Shown: positions 56,557-64,000 of the stretch, in pieces
Layout: each line of letters begins with the position of its first letter
Numbering within the stretch: the stretch's first letter is position 1
NCBI RefSeq assembly: GCF_012275515.1
Contig: NZ_JAAZQL010000002.1
Span: 620,001-684,000 of the forward strand
Source: Novosphingobium sp. SG707
Lineage (GTDB): Bacteria; Pseudomonadota; Alphaproteobacteria; Sphingomonadales; Sphingomonadaceae
Reading direction: 5' to 3'
Length of the DNA stretch: 64,000 bases
Notes under the pieces: model-generated
The model's input: the letters and a program-made list of their open reading frames with translations, nothing else
The model's database searches: none
What the model was told of the DNA's origin: nothing
Position numbers and translations under genes: made by a program

Positions 56557-57923
56557 AGGTCGTTCCGCTTCAGACTCACGGGGATGGGTTTGATCGGGGC
56601 CTGCCCGCGCAGGCGGCCGGTCTTTTCCAGCGATACGCTGCGCGCCGCCGCGATGATTTCGGCGCTGGCATGACCACAATAGCGCCCTTGGCACCGGCCC
56701 ATGCCGACGCGGCTGAAGGCCTTGGCGCGGTTGGCTTCCTGCGCATGAGCGGTGTTCACGCTGGCACGCAGGTTGGCGGCGGTCACGGCCTCACAGCGGC
56801 AGACGATGGCCTCATCGGGGATCGCGGCGACCAGTTCATGTGGCCATGGGAAAGCCTGCGCCAGCCCCTTGGCGAAGGTCGCGTAATTGGCCTTTTCGGC
56901 CAGCAACCAGCGGCGGCGATCCGCATCTACCGTCAGGCCCAGATCGGCCAACGCGGCCATCGCGGCCAGTTCGCCCGTCACCTCGGCGCTGCGCGCGCCC
57001 AGCACGCGGGCTCCATCGCCGCCAAGGTAGAGCGCATTGCCCGCCCGCCCATCGGCATCGGTCTGGGGCAGCCATTGGCGCGTGGCTGGATCAAAAGCGA
57101 AAGTGGCGCGGGCCAGATCGGCAATCTGCGCCTCGGGCTTCACATGCCAGCCCATGGCCACGGCATCGCCCGCGAAATGCTTGACCGCGCCCTTGTGGCG
57201 CACGGTCACGCCCGAAACGCCGCTCTGAGTATCGCCCTCGATTTCCACCGGCGTCACGCCCGTCAGCACCGGCACGCCCGCGCGCTTCAGATCGCCCAGC
57301 AGTTTCATCCCCTGCCACAAAAGACCGGGCATGGCGGCCAGTTTCGGCGCGGCCTTCACCCTCAGCCAGAAAGGCGAGGTGTCCAGCACGGCGGCCACCT
57401 CGGCCCCGGCCTTCACATATTGCGCGGCGGCCAGATAGAGCAGCGGGCCGGAGCCGAGGAAGATCACCCGATGCCCGATGGCGCAGCCCTGAGCCTTGAG
57501 CGCAATCTGCGCCCCGCCCAGCGAATAGCACCCCGCCGCCTGCCAGCCCTTGATCGGGGCCACACGGTCGCTGGCCCCGCTGCACACGATCAGAGCATCA
57601 TAGGGTATCGCCTGCGTCTCGCCTTCATGCGCGGCCCAGACATGACCTTCGGCCACATTCCACACCAGCGTTTCGGGGCGATAGTCGATATGGGGCAGGA
57701 GGGCGGCGAAATCCTCATGGATCGCGCGGGCGCGGGCCGCCTCCGTGCCGTAAAGCGCTTCGTGGTCGCGCTGGAAATTTTCCGGCGGGCGGCGATAGAT
57801 CTGGCCGCCGGCGCGGGCGGCCTCGTCGATGACGATGGGGCGCAATCCTGCGCGCACCACCGCCTGCGCCGCGCGCACCCCGGCAGGGCCTGCGCCGACG
57901 ATGATTACGCGATGGTCGCCCAT
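56553..57923 (-). CDS. NAD(P)/FAD oxidoreductase with C-terminal [2Fe-2S] domain, HcnB-like subunit
   Basis: 456 residues. N-terminal FAD motif V-G-A-G-P-A-G-V-R-A, a second nucleotide fold F-L-G-S-G-P-L-L, and a C-terminal BFD-like iron-sulfur domain (C-R-C and C-Q-G-R-Y-C). It matches the alpha subunit of three-component opine-type dehydrogenases (OoxA/NoxA, HcnB). Start at 57923 chosen at the dinucleotide fold; it overlaps the [2Fe-2S] gene by 19 bp. Confidence 0.9.
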   Translation of the reverse strand: MGDHRVIIVGAGPAGVRAAQAVVRAGLRPIVIDEAARAGGQIYRRPPENFQRDHEALYGTEAARARAIHEDFAALLPHIDYRPETLVWNVAEGHVWAAHEGETQAIPYDALIVCSGASDRVAPIKGWQAAGCYSLGGAQIALKAQGCAIGHRVIFLGSGPLLYLAAAQYVKAGAEVAAVLDTSPFWLRVKAAPKLAAMPGLLWQGMKLLGDLKRAGVPVLTGVTPVEIEGDTQSGVSGVTVRHKGAVKHFAGDAVAMGWHVKPEAQIADLARATFAFDPATRQWLPQTDADGRAGNALYLGGDGARVLGARSAEVTGELAAMAALADLGLTVDADRRRWLLAEKANYATFAKGLAQAFPWPHELVAAIPDEAIVCRCEAVTAANLRASVNTAHAQEANRAKAFSRVGMGRCQGRYCGHASAEIIAAARSVSLEKTGRLRGQAPIKPIPVSLKRNDL

Positions 57924-58228
57924 GTCGCCTCCGGCTGGTGAGTCGAAATTTCCATGCCGCCCTGCACCGGCGTTGAACAGGCGCGCAGACGCTCGCCCTG
58001 CGCGGTCCAGACCCAGCAGTCCTGACACGCCCCCATCAGGCAAAAGCCCGCGCGGCGGCCATCGGTCGGTTCAAGGTCTGAAAATTCGCTGCTGCGCAAC
58101 GCATCGCCGTTGGTCAGCATCGCCACCATCAGCGTATCGCCCGCCAGCGCGGTGACGCTCACGCCGTCGACGGTGAGGCTCACCTGCGGCCGGTCGGTTT
58201 CGACAAGGCGGCGGAAACGGGCGCTCAT
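57905..58228 (-). CDS. [2Fe-2S] small subunit, HcnA-like
   Basis: 107 residues. Cysteines C63, C68, C71 and C84 form a C-x4-C-x2-C-x12-C ferredoxin-like site. It is the gamma subunit of HcnABC/opine-oxidase-type complexes. Overlaps the ABC ATPase gene by 4 bp (ATGA) and the FAD gene by 19 bp. Confidence 0.88.
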   Translation of the reverse strand: MSARFRRLVETDRPQVSLTVDGVSVTALAGDTLMVAMLTNGDALRSSEFSDLEPTDGRRAGFCLMGACQDCWVWTAQGERLRACSTPVQGGMEISTHQPEATWATIA

Positions 58229-59997
58229 GCTTGTTCCTTGATGCTGGGGGAATGGTGGCACAGCCAGCGCATGCCATCGCCTTCGCGCAACGGCGCAGGC
58301 ACGGCATCGCACAGGCCCGGAACGGCCTCGGCGCAACGCGGCTGAAACGGGCAAAGGCCCTCGACGCGAAAACCGCGCAGGATCGGCGCGCGCGTGGTGT
58401 CGAGCCAGCGCGGGTCCATCGTGGGCAGGCTCGATTTGAGCAGGCTGGTATAGGGATGATGGCGCGACCCGTTGAAGGCCGCGCGCGTGGCCAGTTCGAC
58501 CGGCGTGCCGCCATACAGCACCAGTACCTTTTCGCACAAAGCCGAAACCGCGTGGATATCATGGCTGATAAACACCGTGGCCAGCCCCAGATCGCGGCGC
58601 AGATCCTCGATCAGCGAGAGGATCGCCGCGCCAACGACCGTATCGAGCGCGGATGTCACTTCATCGCAGAGCAGCACCTTAGGCTCGGCCGCCAGCGCGC
58701 GGGCAAGGTTGACGCGCTGCTTCTGGCCGCCCGACAGCTTCGTCACGGGCCGGTCGATCACCTCGGCGGGCAGGCGCGTCAGGTCCAGCAATTCGGCCAC
58801 CCGTCGATCCGCCGCCGCGCCGGTCAACCCGTGGTAATGCTGCAAGGGGCGGGCAAGTATGCGGCGCACGCTATGGGCCGGGTTGAGCGCAGTGTCGGCG
58901 TTCTGAAACACCAGTTGCACGGTGCGGAATTGATCGAGGCTGCGATCTTCCAGCCGTGGCGGCAGGGCGCTGCCGTTCAGCAGGACCTCGCCCTGTGCCG
59001 CAGGCAGCAGCCCGGCGATCACGCGGGCCAGCGTCGATTTGCCCGATCCGCTCTCGCCAATGATGCCCAGCGCGCCGCCCGCAGGCAGATCAAACGCCAC
59101 ATCGCGCAGCACCGGAATCTGCGGCATTCCATCGATAACGCGGCCATAGCCCGCCGTCAGCCCCCGCACCGAGAGCACCGGCGCGGCATCATCGCCCGCA
59201 GGCGCGGCAGGCACCGGATGGGGCGCATTGACCAGCACCTGCGTATAGGCATCGCGCGGCGCGGTCAGCACCTGCTCGGCCGGGCCTTCCTCCACCAGCC
59301 GCCCTTTCAAAAGCACGGCGATGCGGTCGGCCATCTGGGCCACCACGGCAAGGTCATGGCTGACATAGATCGCGGTGGCGCCCCGGCCATGGTTGCAATG
59401 GGCCAGCGCGGCCTTGAAGCACTTGAGAACCTCGACCTGCGTAGTCACGTCGAGCGCCGTGGTTGGCTCGTCCAGGATCACCAGTTCGGGATCGGTGATC
59501 AGCGCCATCGCCGCCATCAGACGCTGCAATTGCCCGCCCGACACCTGATGCGGATAGCGATCACCAATCGTCTCGGGCGAGGGCAGGGCCAGCGCGCGGA
59601 ACAGGTCCACCGCCTTGGCCTCGGCCTCCTGGCGCGTCATGATGCGGTGGATGATGGCCGGTTCGATCACCTGCGCCATGATCCGGCGCGAAGGGTTGAA
59701 GGCCGCCGCCGCGCTTTGTGCGATATAGGCGATATGGCGGCCCCGGATCGCGGAGAGCTCTTCCTCGCTCTTGCCCTCGATCACCATGCCGCCCACGCGG
59801 ATCGTGCCGCTCGCGATGCGTCCGCCATGGCGGCACCATCCCATCAGGGCCAGCGCGGTCGTGCTCTTGCCCGAACCGGATTCCCCAATCAGCGCCAGCA
59901 CCTCTCCGCGCTGTACGGCAAAGGAAATGTCCGAAACAATCGGCACATCGCCCACCGCCACGGTCAGGCCGGAAACTTCGATATGGGGGGCGCTCAT
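58225..59997 (-). CDS. fused DppD-DppF-type peptide ABC transporter ATPase
   Basis: 590 residues made of two ABC domains. Walker A motifs G-E-S-G-S-G-K-S lie at 38-45 and 314-321, with V-S-G-G-Q and L-S-G-G-Q signatures. In most peptide importers the two ATPases are separate proteins; here they are one chain. It powers import with the two permeases and binding protein of the same operon. Confidence 0.94.
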   Translation of the reverse strand: MSAPHIEVSGLTVAVGDVPIVSDISFAVQRGEVLALIGESGSGKSTTALALMGWCRHGGRIASGTIRVGGMVIEGKSEEELSAIRGRHIAYIAQSAAAAFNPSRRIMAQVIEPAIIHRIMTRQEAEAKAVDLFRALALPSPETIGDRYPHQVSGGQLQRLMAAMALITDPELVILDEPTTALDVTTQVEVLKCFKAALAHCNHGRGATAIYVSHDLAVVAQMADRIAVLLKGRLVEEGPAEQVLTAPRDAYTQVLVNAPHPVPAAPAGDDAAPVLSVRGLTAGYGRVIDGMPQIPVLRDVAFDLPAGGALGIIGESGSGKSTLARVIAGLLPAAQGEVLLNGSALPPRLEDRSLDQFRTVQLVFQNADTALNPAHSVRRILARPLQHYHGLTGAAADRRVAELLDLTRLPAEVIDRPVTKLSGGQKQRVNLARALAAEPKVLLCDEVTSALDTVVGAAILSLIEDLRRDLGLATVFISHDIHAVSALCEKVLVLYGGTPVELATRAAFNGSRHHPYTSLLKSSLPTMDPRWLDTTRAPILRGFRVEGLCPFQPRCAEAVPGLCDAVPAPLREGDGMRWLCHHSPSIKEQA

Positions 59998-60815
59998 CGC
60001 TTGTCCTCGGGCTTGAGGGCGTCAATCAACAGGTTCGTCCCCACCGTCAGCACGGCAATCGCCAGTGCGGGCGCGAGGATCGCAGGCGCGCCCTCGGTAA
60101 GGCCCGAGATATTCTCGCGCACCAGCGAGCCAAGGTCGGCATAGGGCGGCTGTACCCCAAGGCCAAGGAACGACAGGCCCGAGAGCAGCAGCACCACGAA
60201 CACGAAGCGCAGGCCCAGATCCGCCAGCAGCGGGTGGATCATATTGGGCAGCACCTCGTGGAGGGCGATGGCGAATTTGCGCTCGCCCCGCGCGCGGGCC
60301 GCCGCCACGAAATCCAGCGCGGCAAGGTTCATCGCCAGCGCGCGCGCAATGCGGAAATTGCCCGGCACATAGGTCAGCGCGCAGATCAGCAGCAGGAGCG
60401 GCAAGGACGAGCCGCAGGCCGCCACCAGCACCAGCGCAAGGATCTTGGACGGGATCGAGATCAGCGTGTCCATCGCGCGCGAGATGATCTCATCGACCAT
60501 CCCGCCCGACAAAGTGGCCCAGAGCGCAAGGGTCGTGCCGCAGCAGGCCGCCAGCAATGCCGCGCCCAGACCCAGAAACACCGTATAGCGCGCGCCATAG
60601 AGCAGGCGCGAAAACACATCGCGGCCCAGATAATCGCTGCCCAGCCAGAAGCGCGCGGACAGGCCGGAAAACACGTCCTGATCCACAAAGGCGCCCACCG
60701 GATGCGGCGCCACCCAAGGCCCCGCCACCGCCAGCACCAGCCAGAAGCCGACGAAACCGGCGGCAATGCGCGTGGCCAGAGGGGCCCCGGCCAAAAGGGA
60801 GATCGAGCGTTTCAT
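59994..60815 (-). CDS. peptide-type ABC transporter permease, DppC-like
   Basis: 273 residues, about six transmembrane helices. The A-A-R-A-x-G-E stretch and G-L-G-V-Q-P-P-Y are DppC features. Start at 60815 is in ATGA overlap with the DppB-like gene. Confidence 0.92.
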   Translation of the reverse strand: MKRSISLLAGAPLATRIAAGFVGFWLVLAVAGPWVAPHPVGAFVDQDVFSGLSARFWLGSDYLGRDVFSRLLYGARYTVFLGLGAALLAACCGTTLALWATLSGGMVDEIISRAMDTLISIPSKILALVLVAACGSSLPLLLLICALTYVPGNFRIARALAMNLAALDFVAAARARGERKFAIALHEVLPNMIHPLLADLGLRFVFVVLLLSGLSFLGLGVQPPYADLGSLVRENISGLTEGAPAILAPALAIAVLTVGTNLLIDALKPEDKR

Positions 60816-61786
60816 TGCGCACGCAGCCTTGGGTTGGCCAGCAGCGCGACCATATCGGCCACCAGCATCAAGAGGAGATAGGCCGAGCAGAAGATCATCG
60901 CGCAGGCCTGCAACAAGGGCATGTCGCGGCTGGTCACGGCATTGACCATCAGACTGGCCAGACCCGGAAAGTTGAAGATGGTTTCGACAATGATCGCCCC
61001 GCCCATCAGGTAGGAGAGCGAAAGCGCCATCGCATTGACAATCGGCCCCAGACAATTGGGCAGCACATGGCCCAACACCACGCGCGAGAGCGAAGCGCCC
61101 TTCAAACGCGCCATTTCGACATAGGGCCGGTCAAGCTGATCCGCGATGGCGGCGCGGGTCATGCGGGCCATCTGCGCCACCACCACCACCGTCAGCGACA
61201 GGATCGGCAGCGCACAGGAGCGCAAAGTGTCGCTCCAGCTCGCCTCGGCCGAAACCATCGCGATCGAGGGCAGCCACATGAGCTTGACCGAAAAGATCAG
61301 CACGCCCACCGTCGCCACCAGAAATTCGGGCAGCGCCACCATCGAGAGCGAGGCCAGATTGATCGCCCGGTCGATCCATGTGCCGCGCCGGATCGCCGCC
61401 GTAATGCCCATGATCAGCGCCAGAGGCACCGCCAGCACCGCCGTCATCCCCGCCAGCATCAGCGTGTTGGGCAGGCGTTCGGCAATGATCGCGCCCACCG
61501 GCATGCCGGCCACCAGCGATTGCCCCGCATCGCCCTGAACCATGCCCGAGAGCCAGCGCGCGTAACGCACCGGGGCGGGTTGGTCCAAGCCCATTTCGTG
61601 GCGCAGCGCGGCAACCTGTTCGGGCGTGGCGGACTGGCCAAGGGCCTCCTGCGCCGCATCGCCCGGCAACAGGCCCGCAATGGCAAAGATCACCATCGAG
61701 ACCAGCAGCAGCGTCAACGCTGCCGAACCCACCCGCCGGGCCACCATCGGCCACAGGCTGGCCTTTCCGGTTTTTGCCCCGCTCAT
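60812..61786 (-). CDS. peptide-type ABC transporter permease, DppB-like
   Basis: 324 residues with about six transmembrane helices. The D-Q-P-A-P-V-R-Y-A-R-W N-terminal loop and A-R-x-K-G-A-S coupling region are DppB features. The start at 61786 gives an ATGA overlap with the binding-protein gene; an ATG at 61798 is an alternative. Confidence 0.92.
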   Translation of the reverse strand: MSGAKTGKASLWPMVARRVGSAALTLLLVSMVIFAIAGLLPGDAAQEALGQSATPEQVAALRHEMGLDQPAPVRYARWLSGMVQGDAGQSLVAGMPVGAIIAERLPNTLMLAGMTAVLAVPLALIMGITAAIRRGTWIDRAINLASLSMVALPEFLVATVGVLIFSVKLMWLPSIAMVSAEASWSDTLRSCALPILSLTVVVVAQMARMTRAAIADQLDRPYVEMARLKGASLSRVVLGHVLPNCLGPIVNAMALSLSYLMGGAIIVETIFNFPGLASLMVNAVTSRDMPLLQACAMIFCSAYLLLMLVADMVALLANPRLRAQ

Positions 61787-63303
61787 GCCGCCCACCATAC
61801 GTGTTCGGCAAATTGATAGCCCATCAATCCTCCCATCGGCAGCGGGTTCAGCCCCTGCAACCGCCGGTCATGGCCGTCGATCAGGCTGATGAAGACCGGG
61901 ATGATCGAGCCGCACTGGTCATGCACGATCTGTTGCATCTCGCCATACATGGCCTTGCGGTCTGCCTCGTTTGTCTCACCCCGCGCGGCCAGCAGGAGCT
62001 GGTCAAAGCGCGGGTTTTTCCATCCCGTCTCGTTCCATGCGGCGTCGGATTTGTAGAAAAGCGAGAAGACCAGATCGGCGGTCGGGCGCGGATTGGTGCT
62101 GCCAAAGGAAAGCGGATGGCGCATCCAGTGCGTGGACCAGTATCCGTCCGAGGGCACCCGCGTAATGGCCAGATCGAGGCCCGCGCGCGCGCCATATTCC
62201 TGAAGCACCGAGGCCATATCGACCGAGCCTTCGACCGCCGGGCCGCAAAAGATCGGCAGGCGCACGTTCTGCAACCCGCCGCGCCGCACATGCCATTTCG
62301 CCCGGTCAAGATCGAGCGCGGTCTGGGGAATGGCGGGGTTGTAATAGGGGTGAAAGGGCGGGATCGGCTGATCATTGCCGATGGTGGCATAGCCGCGAAA
62401 CAGCGCGCGTTTCACCAGCGGGCGGTCCACCAGATGTTTGAGCGCGGCGATGAAATCGGGATTGCCGCTGGGCAGGCGATCCATCCGCGCGATCAGGTTG
62501 GAATAGAGCGCCGATGGCGTGGTGGCGATGGCATGGGCCGGGGATGCCTCGACGCGGCGGGTGGAATGCGGGGCCACCGCGTTCACCAACTGCACATCGC
62601 CCGCCAACAGCGCGTTGATACGGCTGACCTCATCGGGAATGGCGATCAGTTCAATGCGGTCGAGATAGGGCTTGCCCGGCACCCAATAGTCGGGATTGCG
62701 GACCACCACGGTGCGGATGCCCGGCTTGAATTCGGCCAGGCGGAATGCGCCCGTGCCATTGCCGTCGGGTCGATCCACCCCGTGGCGCACGATCAGGAAA
62801 TGCGACTGCGCCAGAAGGGCGGGCAAATCGGCATTCGGCCCGGTCAGGCGGATGACCACGCCATAGCGGCCATCGGCGCGCACCTCGGCAAATTGCTCGG
62901 CAAGGCTGGCCATCTTGCTGCCCAGCTTGGGGTCTTTGTGGCGCAGCAGCGAGAAGACAACATCCGCGCTGGTCAATTCGCCGCCATGATGGAAATGCAC
63001 GCCCCGGCGCAGCGCGACATGCCATGTGGTCCGGTCGGCGCTCTCGATCCGTTCGGCCAGCGAAGGATGCGCGAGCAGATCATGCCCGATCCGCGCCAGG
63101 CCCGAATAGAGCATGTAGTGGCGCACATAATCGGTGGAGAGCGCGCCCTTGGCCGGGTCGAGCGTGTCGGCGGTGGAGACCGATTGCGTGGCCACGCGGA
63201 TCGAACCGCCGCGTTTGGGCAAGGCGGCGCCCATCGCGGGCAGGCCCGTCAGGCCAGCGCTTAATCCGCCCAGCAACATGGCGCGGCGTGAAAAGTCCAT
63301 CAT
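61783..63303 (-). CDS. extracellular solute-binding protein, peptide/opine class (SBP family 5)
   Basis: 506 residues. The N-terminus F-S-R-R-A-M-L-L-G-G looks like a Tat signal (twin arginine near residue 5), ending at A-M-G-A. The mature protein follows SBP_bac_5 order (L-D-P, L-T-S-A-D-V-V-F, N-P-x-Y). Binds the imported substrate in the periplasm. Start at 63303 is in ATGA overlap with the FAD oxidase gene. Confidence 0.9.
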   Translation of the reverse strand: MMDFSRRAMLLGGLSAGLTGLPAMGAALPKRGGSIRVATQSVSTADTLDPAKGALSTDYVRHYMLYSGLARIGHDLLAHPSLAERIESADRTTWHVALRRGVHFHHGGELTSADVVFSLLRHKDPKLGSKMASLAEQFAEVRADGRYGVVIRLTGPNADLPALLAQSHFLIVRHGVDRPDGNGTGAFRLAEFKPGIRTVVVRNPDYWVPGKPYLDRIELIAIPDEVSRINALLAGDVQLVNAVAPHSTRRVEASPAHAIATTPSALYSNLIARMDRLPSGNPDFIAALKHLVDRPLVKRALFRGYATIGNDQPIPPFHPYYNPAIPQTALDLDRAKWHVRRGGLQNVRLPIFCGPAVEGSVDMASVLQEYGARAGLDLAITRVPSDGYWSTHWMRHPLSFGSTNPRPTADLVFSLFYKSDAAWNETGWKNPRFDQLLLAARGETNEADRKAMYGEMQQIVHDQCGSIIPVFISLIDGHDRRLQGLNPLPMGGLMGYQFAEHVWWAA

Positions 63304-64000
63304 TGGAAATAGTCCAGCACGCGGTAATAGGCGCCCACAAAGGGCAGGAACCATGGCTTGCCCAGATGGCCGGGAATGGCGGGCCAGGCGAGATCGGCAA
63401 AGGGATTGGCATCGGCATCGCCGCCCATCACCTTGGCCATCTGTCCGCCCATATGGGTGGCCATCTGTACGCCATGGCCCGAATAGCCCATGGCGTAATA
63501 CAGGCCCTCATGCTCACCCGCGCGGGGCAGGCGGTCCTGCGTCAGGTCGATCGCGCCGCCCCAGCGATGGTCGATTTGCGTGCCCGCCAAATCGGGGAAC
63601 AGGCGCGTCATGGCCTTTTCCAGAATATCCGCGCCCTTCAGATCCGAGGCCGGGTTCGACAGGGCAAAACGCGCCCTCCCGCCAAACACCAACCGGTTGT
63701 CGGCGGTCAGGCGGAAGTAATTGCCGATGATCCGGCTGGTGACGTAATTGCGGCGGCCCGGAAACAGGTGATCGACCAAGGCGGCGTCGATGGGCGCGGT
63801 GGCGATGGCAAAGCTGCCCACGGTGACGATGCGGCGGCGAAACCAGCCGAAGGGCGCCTGCGGGCTGGCCCCGCCGGTGGCGACCAGCACCTGCGATGCC
63901 GAGACAGCGCCGCGCGAGGTTTCCACGCGATAGGCCGCGCCCTCACGTTTGATCCCGGTAACGGGCGCCTGTTCCCAGATATGCGCGCCCGCGCGGGCGG
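63300..64000 (-). CDS. FAD-dependent amine/amino-acid oxidase (PuuB/DadA-like), 5' end outside window
   Basis: C-terminal ~233 residues are visible. The frame is open to the window edge, so the start is missing. It has V-A-T-G-G after a fold strand, the N-Y-V-T-S-R-I-I-G segment and C-terminal W-G-G-A-I-D-L-T and Y-S-G-H-G-V typical of gamma-glutamylputrescine oxidase and DadA-like enzymes. First visible gene of the leftward overlapping operon. Confidence 0.85.
   Translation of the reverse strand, partial: ARAGAHIWEQAPVTGIKREGAAYRVETSRGAVSASQVLVATGGASPQAPFGWFRRRIVTVGSFAIATAPIDAALVDHLFPGRRNYVTSRIIGNYFRLTADNRLVFGGRARFALSNPASDLKGADILEKAMTRLFPDLAGTQIDHRWGGAIDLTQDRLPRAGEHEGLYYAMGYSGHGVQMATHMGGQMAKVMGGDADANPFADLAWPAIPGHLGKPWFLPFVGAYYRVLDYFQ

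Overview
The window is high-GC DNA with almost no non-coding space. It most resembles the chromosome of an alphaproteobacterium of the Sphingomonadaceae (Novosphingobium/Sphingobium-like). That placement is inferred from gene content and order, not from a search. The supporting signs are yciB-ftsY-mtaB-dapF; the order zapA, 6S RNA, 5-formyl-THF cyclo-ligase; tkt-gap-pgk with a DhnA-type class I aldolase; and a DUF2842 protein.

Region 1 (1-25.8 kb) is mostly housekeeping. It holds the end of a Kup K+ transporter, Fe-superoxide dismutase, yciB-ftsY-mtaB-dapF, a GGDEF/EAL protein, tRNA-Pro, a chemoreceptor, thyA, two tandem tRNA-Asp genes, the fau/6S/zapA block, a glycolytic block (tkt, gap, pgk, fba), thiE, an OPT transporter, efp, suhB, tRNA-Leu, a GNAT acetyltransferase and an asparaginase.

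Region 2 (25.9-46.4 kb) is a complete uptake [NiFe]-hydrogenase system in two transcription units. hupS-hupL-hupE-hupC encodes the enzyme. Its small subunit carries the six-cysteine proximal-cluster pattern of O2-tolerant membrane hydrogenases. A Rho-independent terminator follows. A second unit of about 16 kb holds hupDFGHIJK (subunit maturation), hypABCDE and hypF (Ni-Fe(CN)2CO assembly), hoxA-hoxJ (two-component control), hupUV (H2-sensing hydrogenase) and a terminal DUF3422 membrane protein. Nearly all junctions in this unit overlap by 1-4 bp. Both units start with a matching sigma-54 type -24/-12 promoter, and HoxA has the GAFTGA motif of a sigma-54 activator. The sequence therefore describes a closed circuit: HupUV senses H2, signals through HoxJ to HoxA, and HoxA drives both sigma-54 promoters.

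Region 3 (46.4-64 kb) is accessory nitrogen/carbon catabolism. A seven-gene leftward operon encodes a GNAT, an SSADH-like aldehyde dehydrogenase, a tartrate/D-malate dehydrogenase-like enzyme, a class III aminotransferase, an Lrp-type regulator, an M20 amidohydrolase and a cupin. It diverges from an aldehyde dehydrogenase gene. A second leftward operon has every junction overlapping. It encodes a DadA/PuuB-like FAD oxidase (cut by the window end), a peptide-type ABC importer with a fused DppD-DppF ATPase, and a three-component opine-oxidase-like (HcnABC-like) dehydrogenase. Together these look like import and oxidation of an amine, opine or N-substituted amino acid. The substrate cannot be read from the sequence.

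No transposase, integrase, phage gene or CRISPR array was seen.
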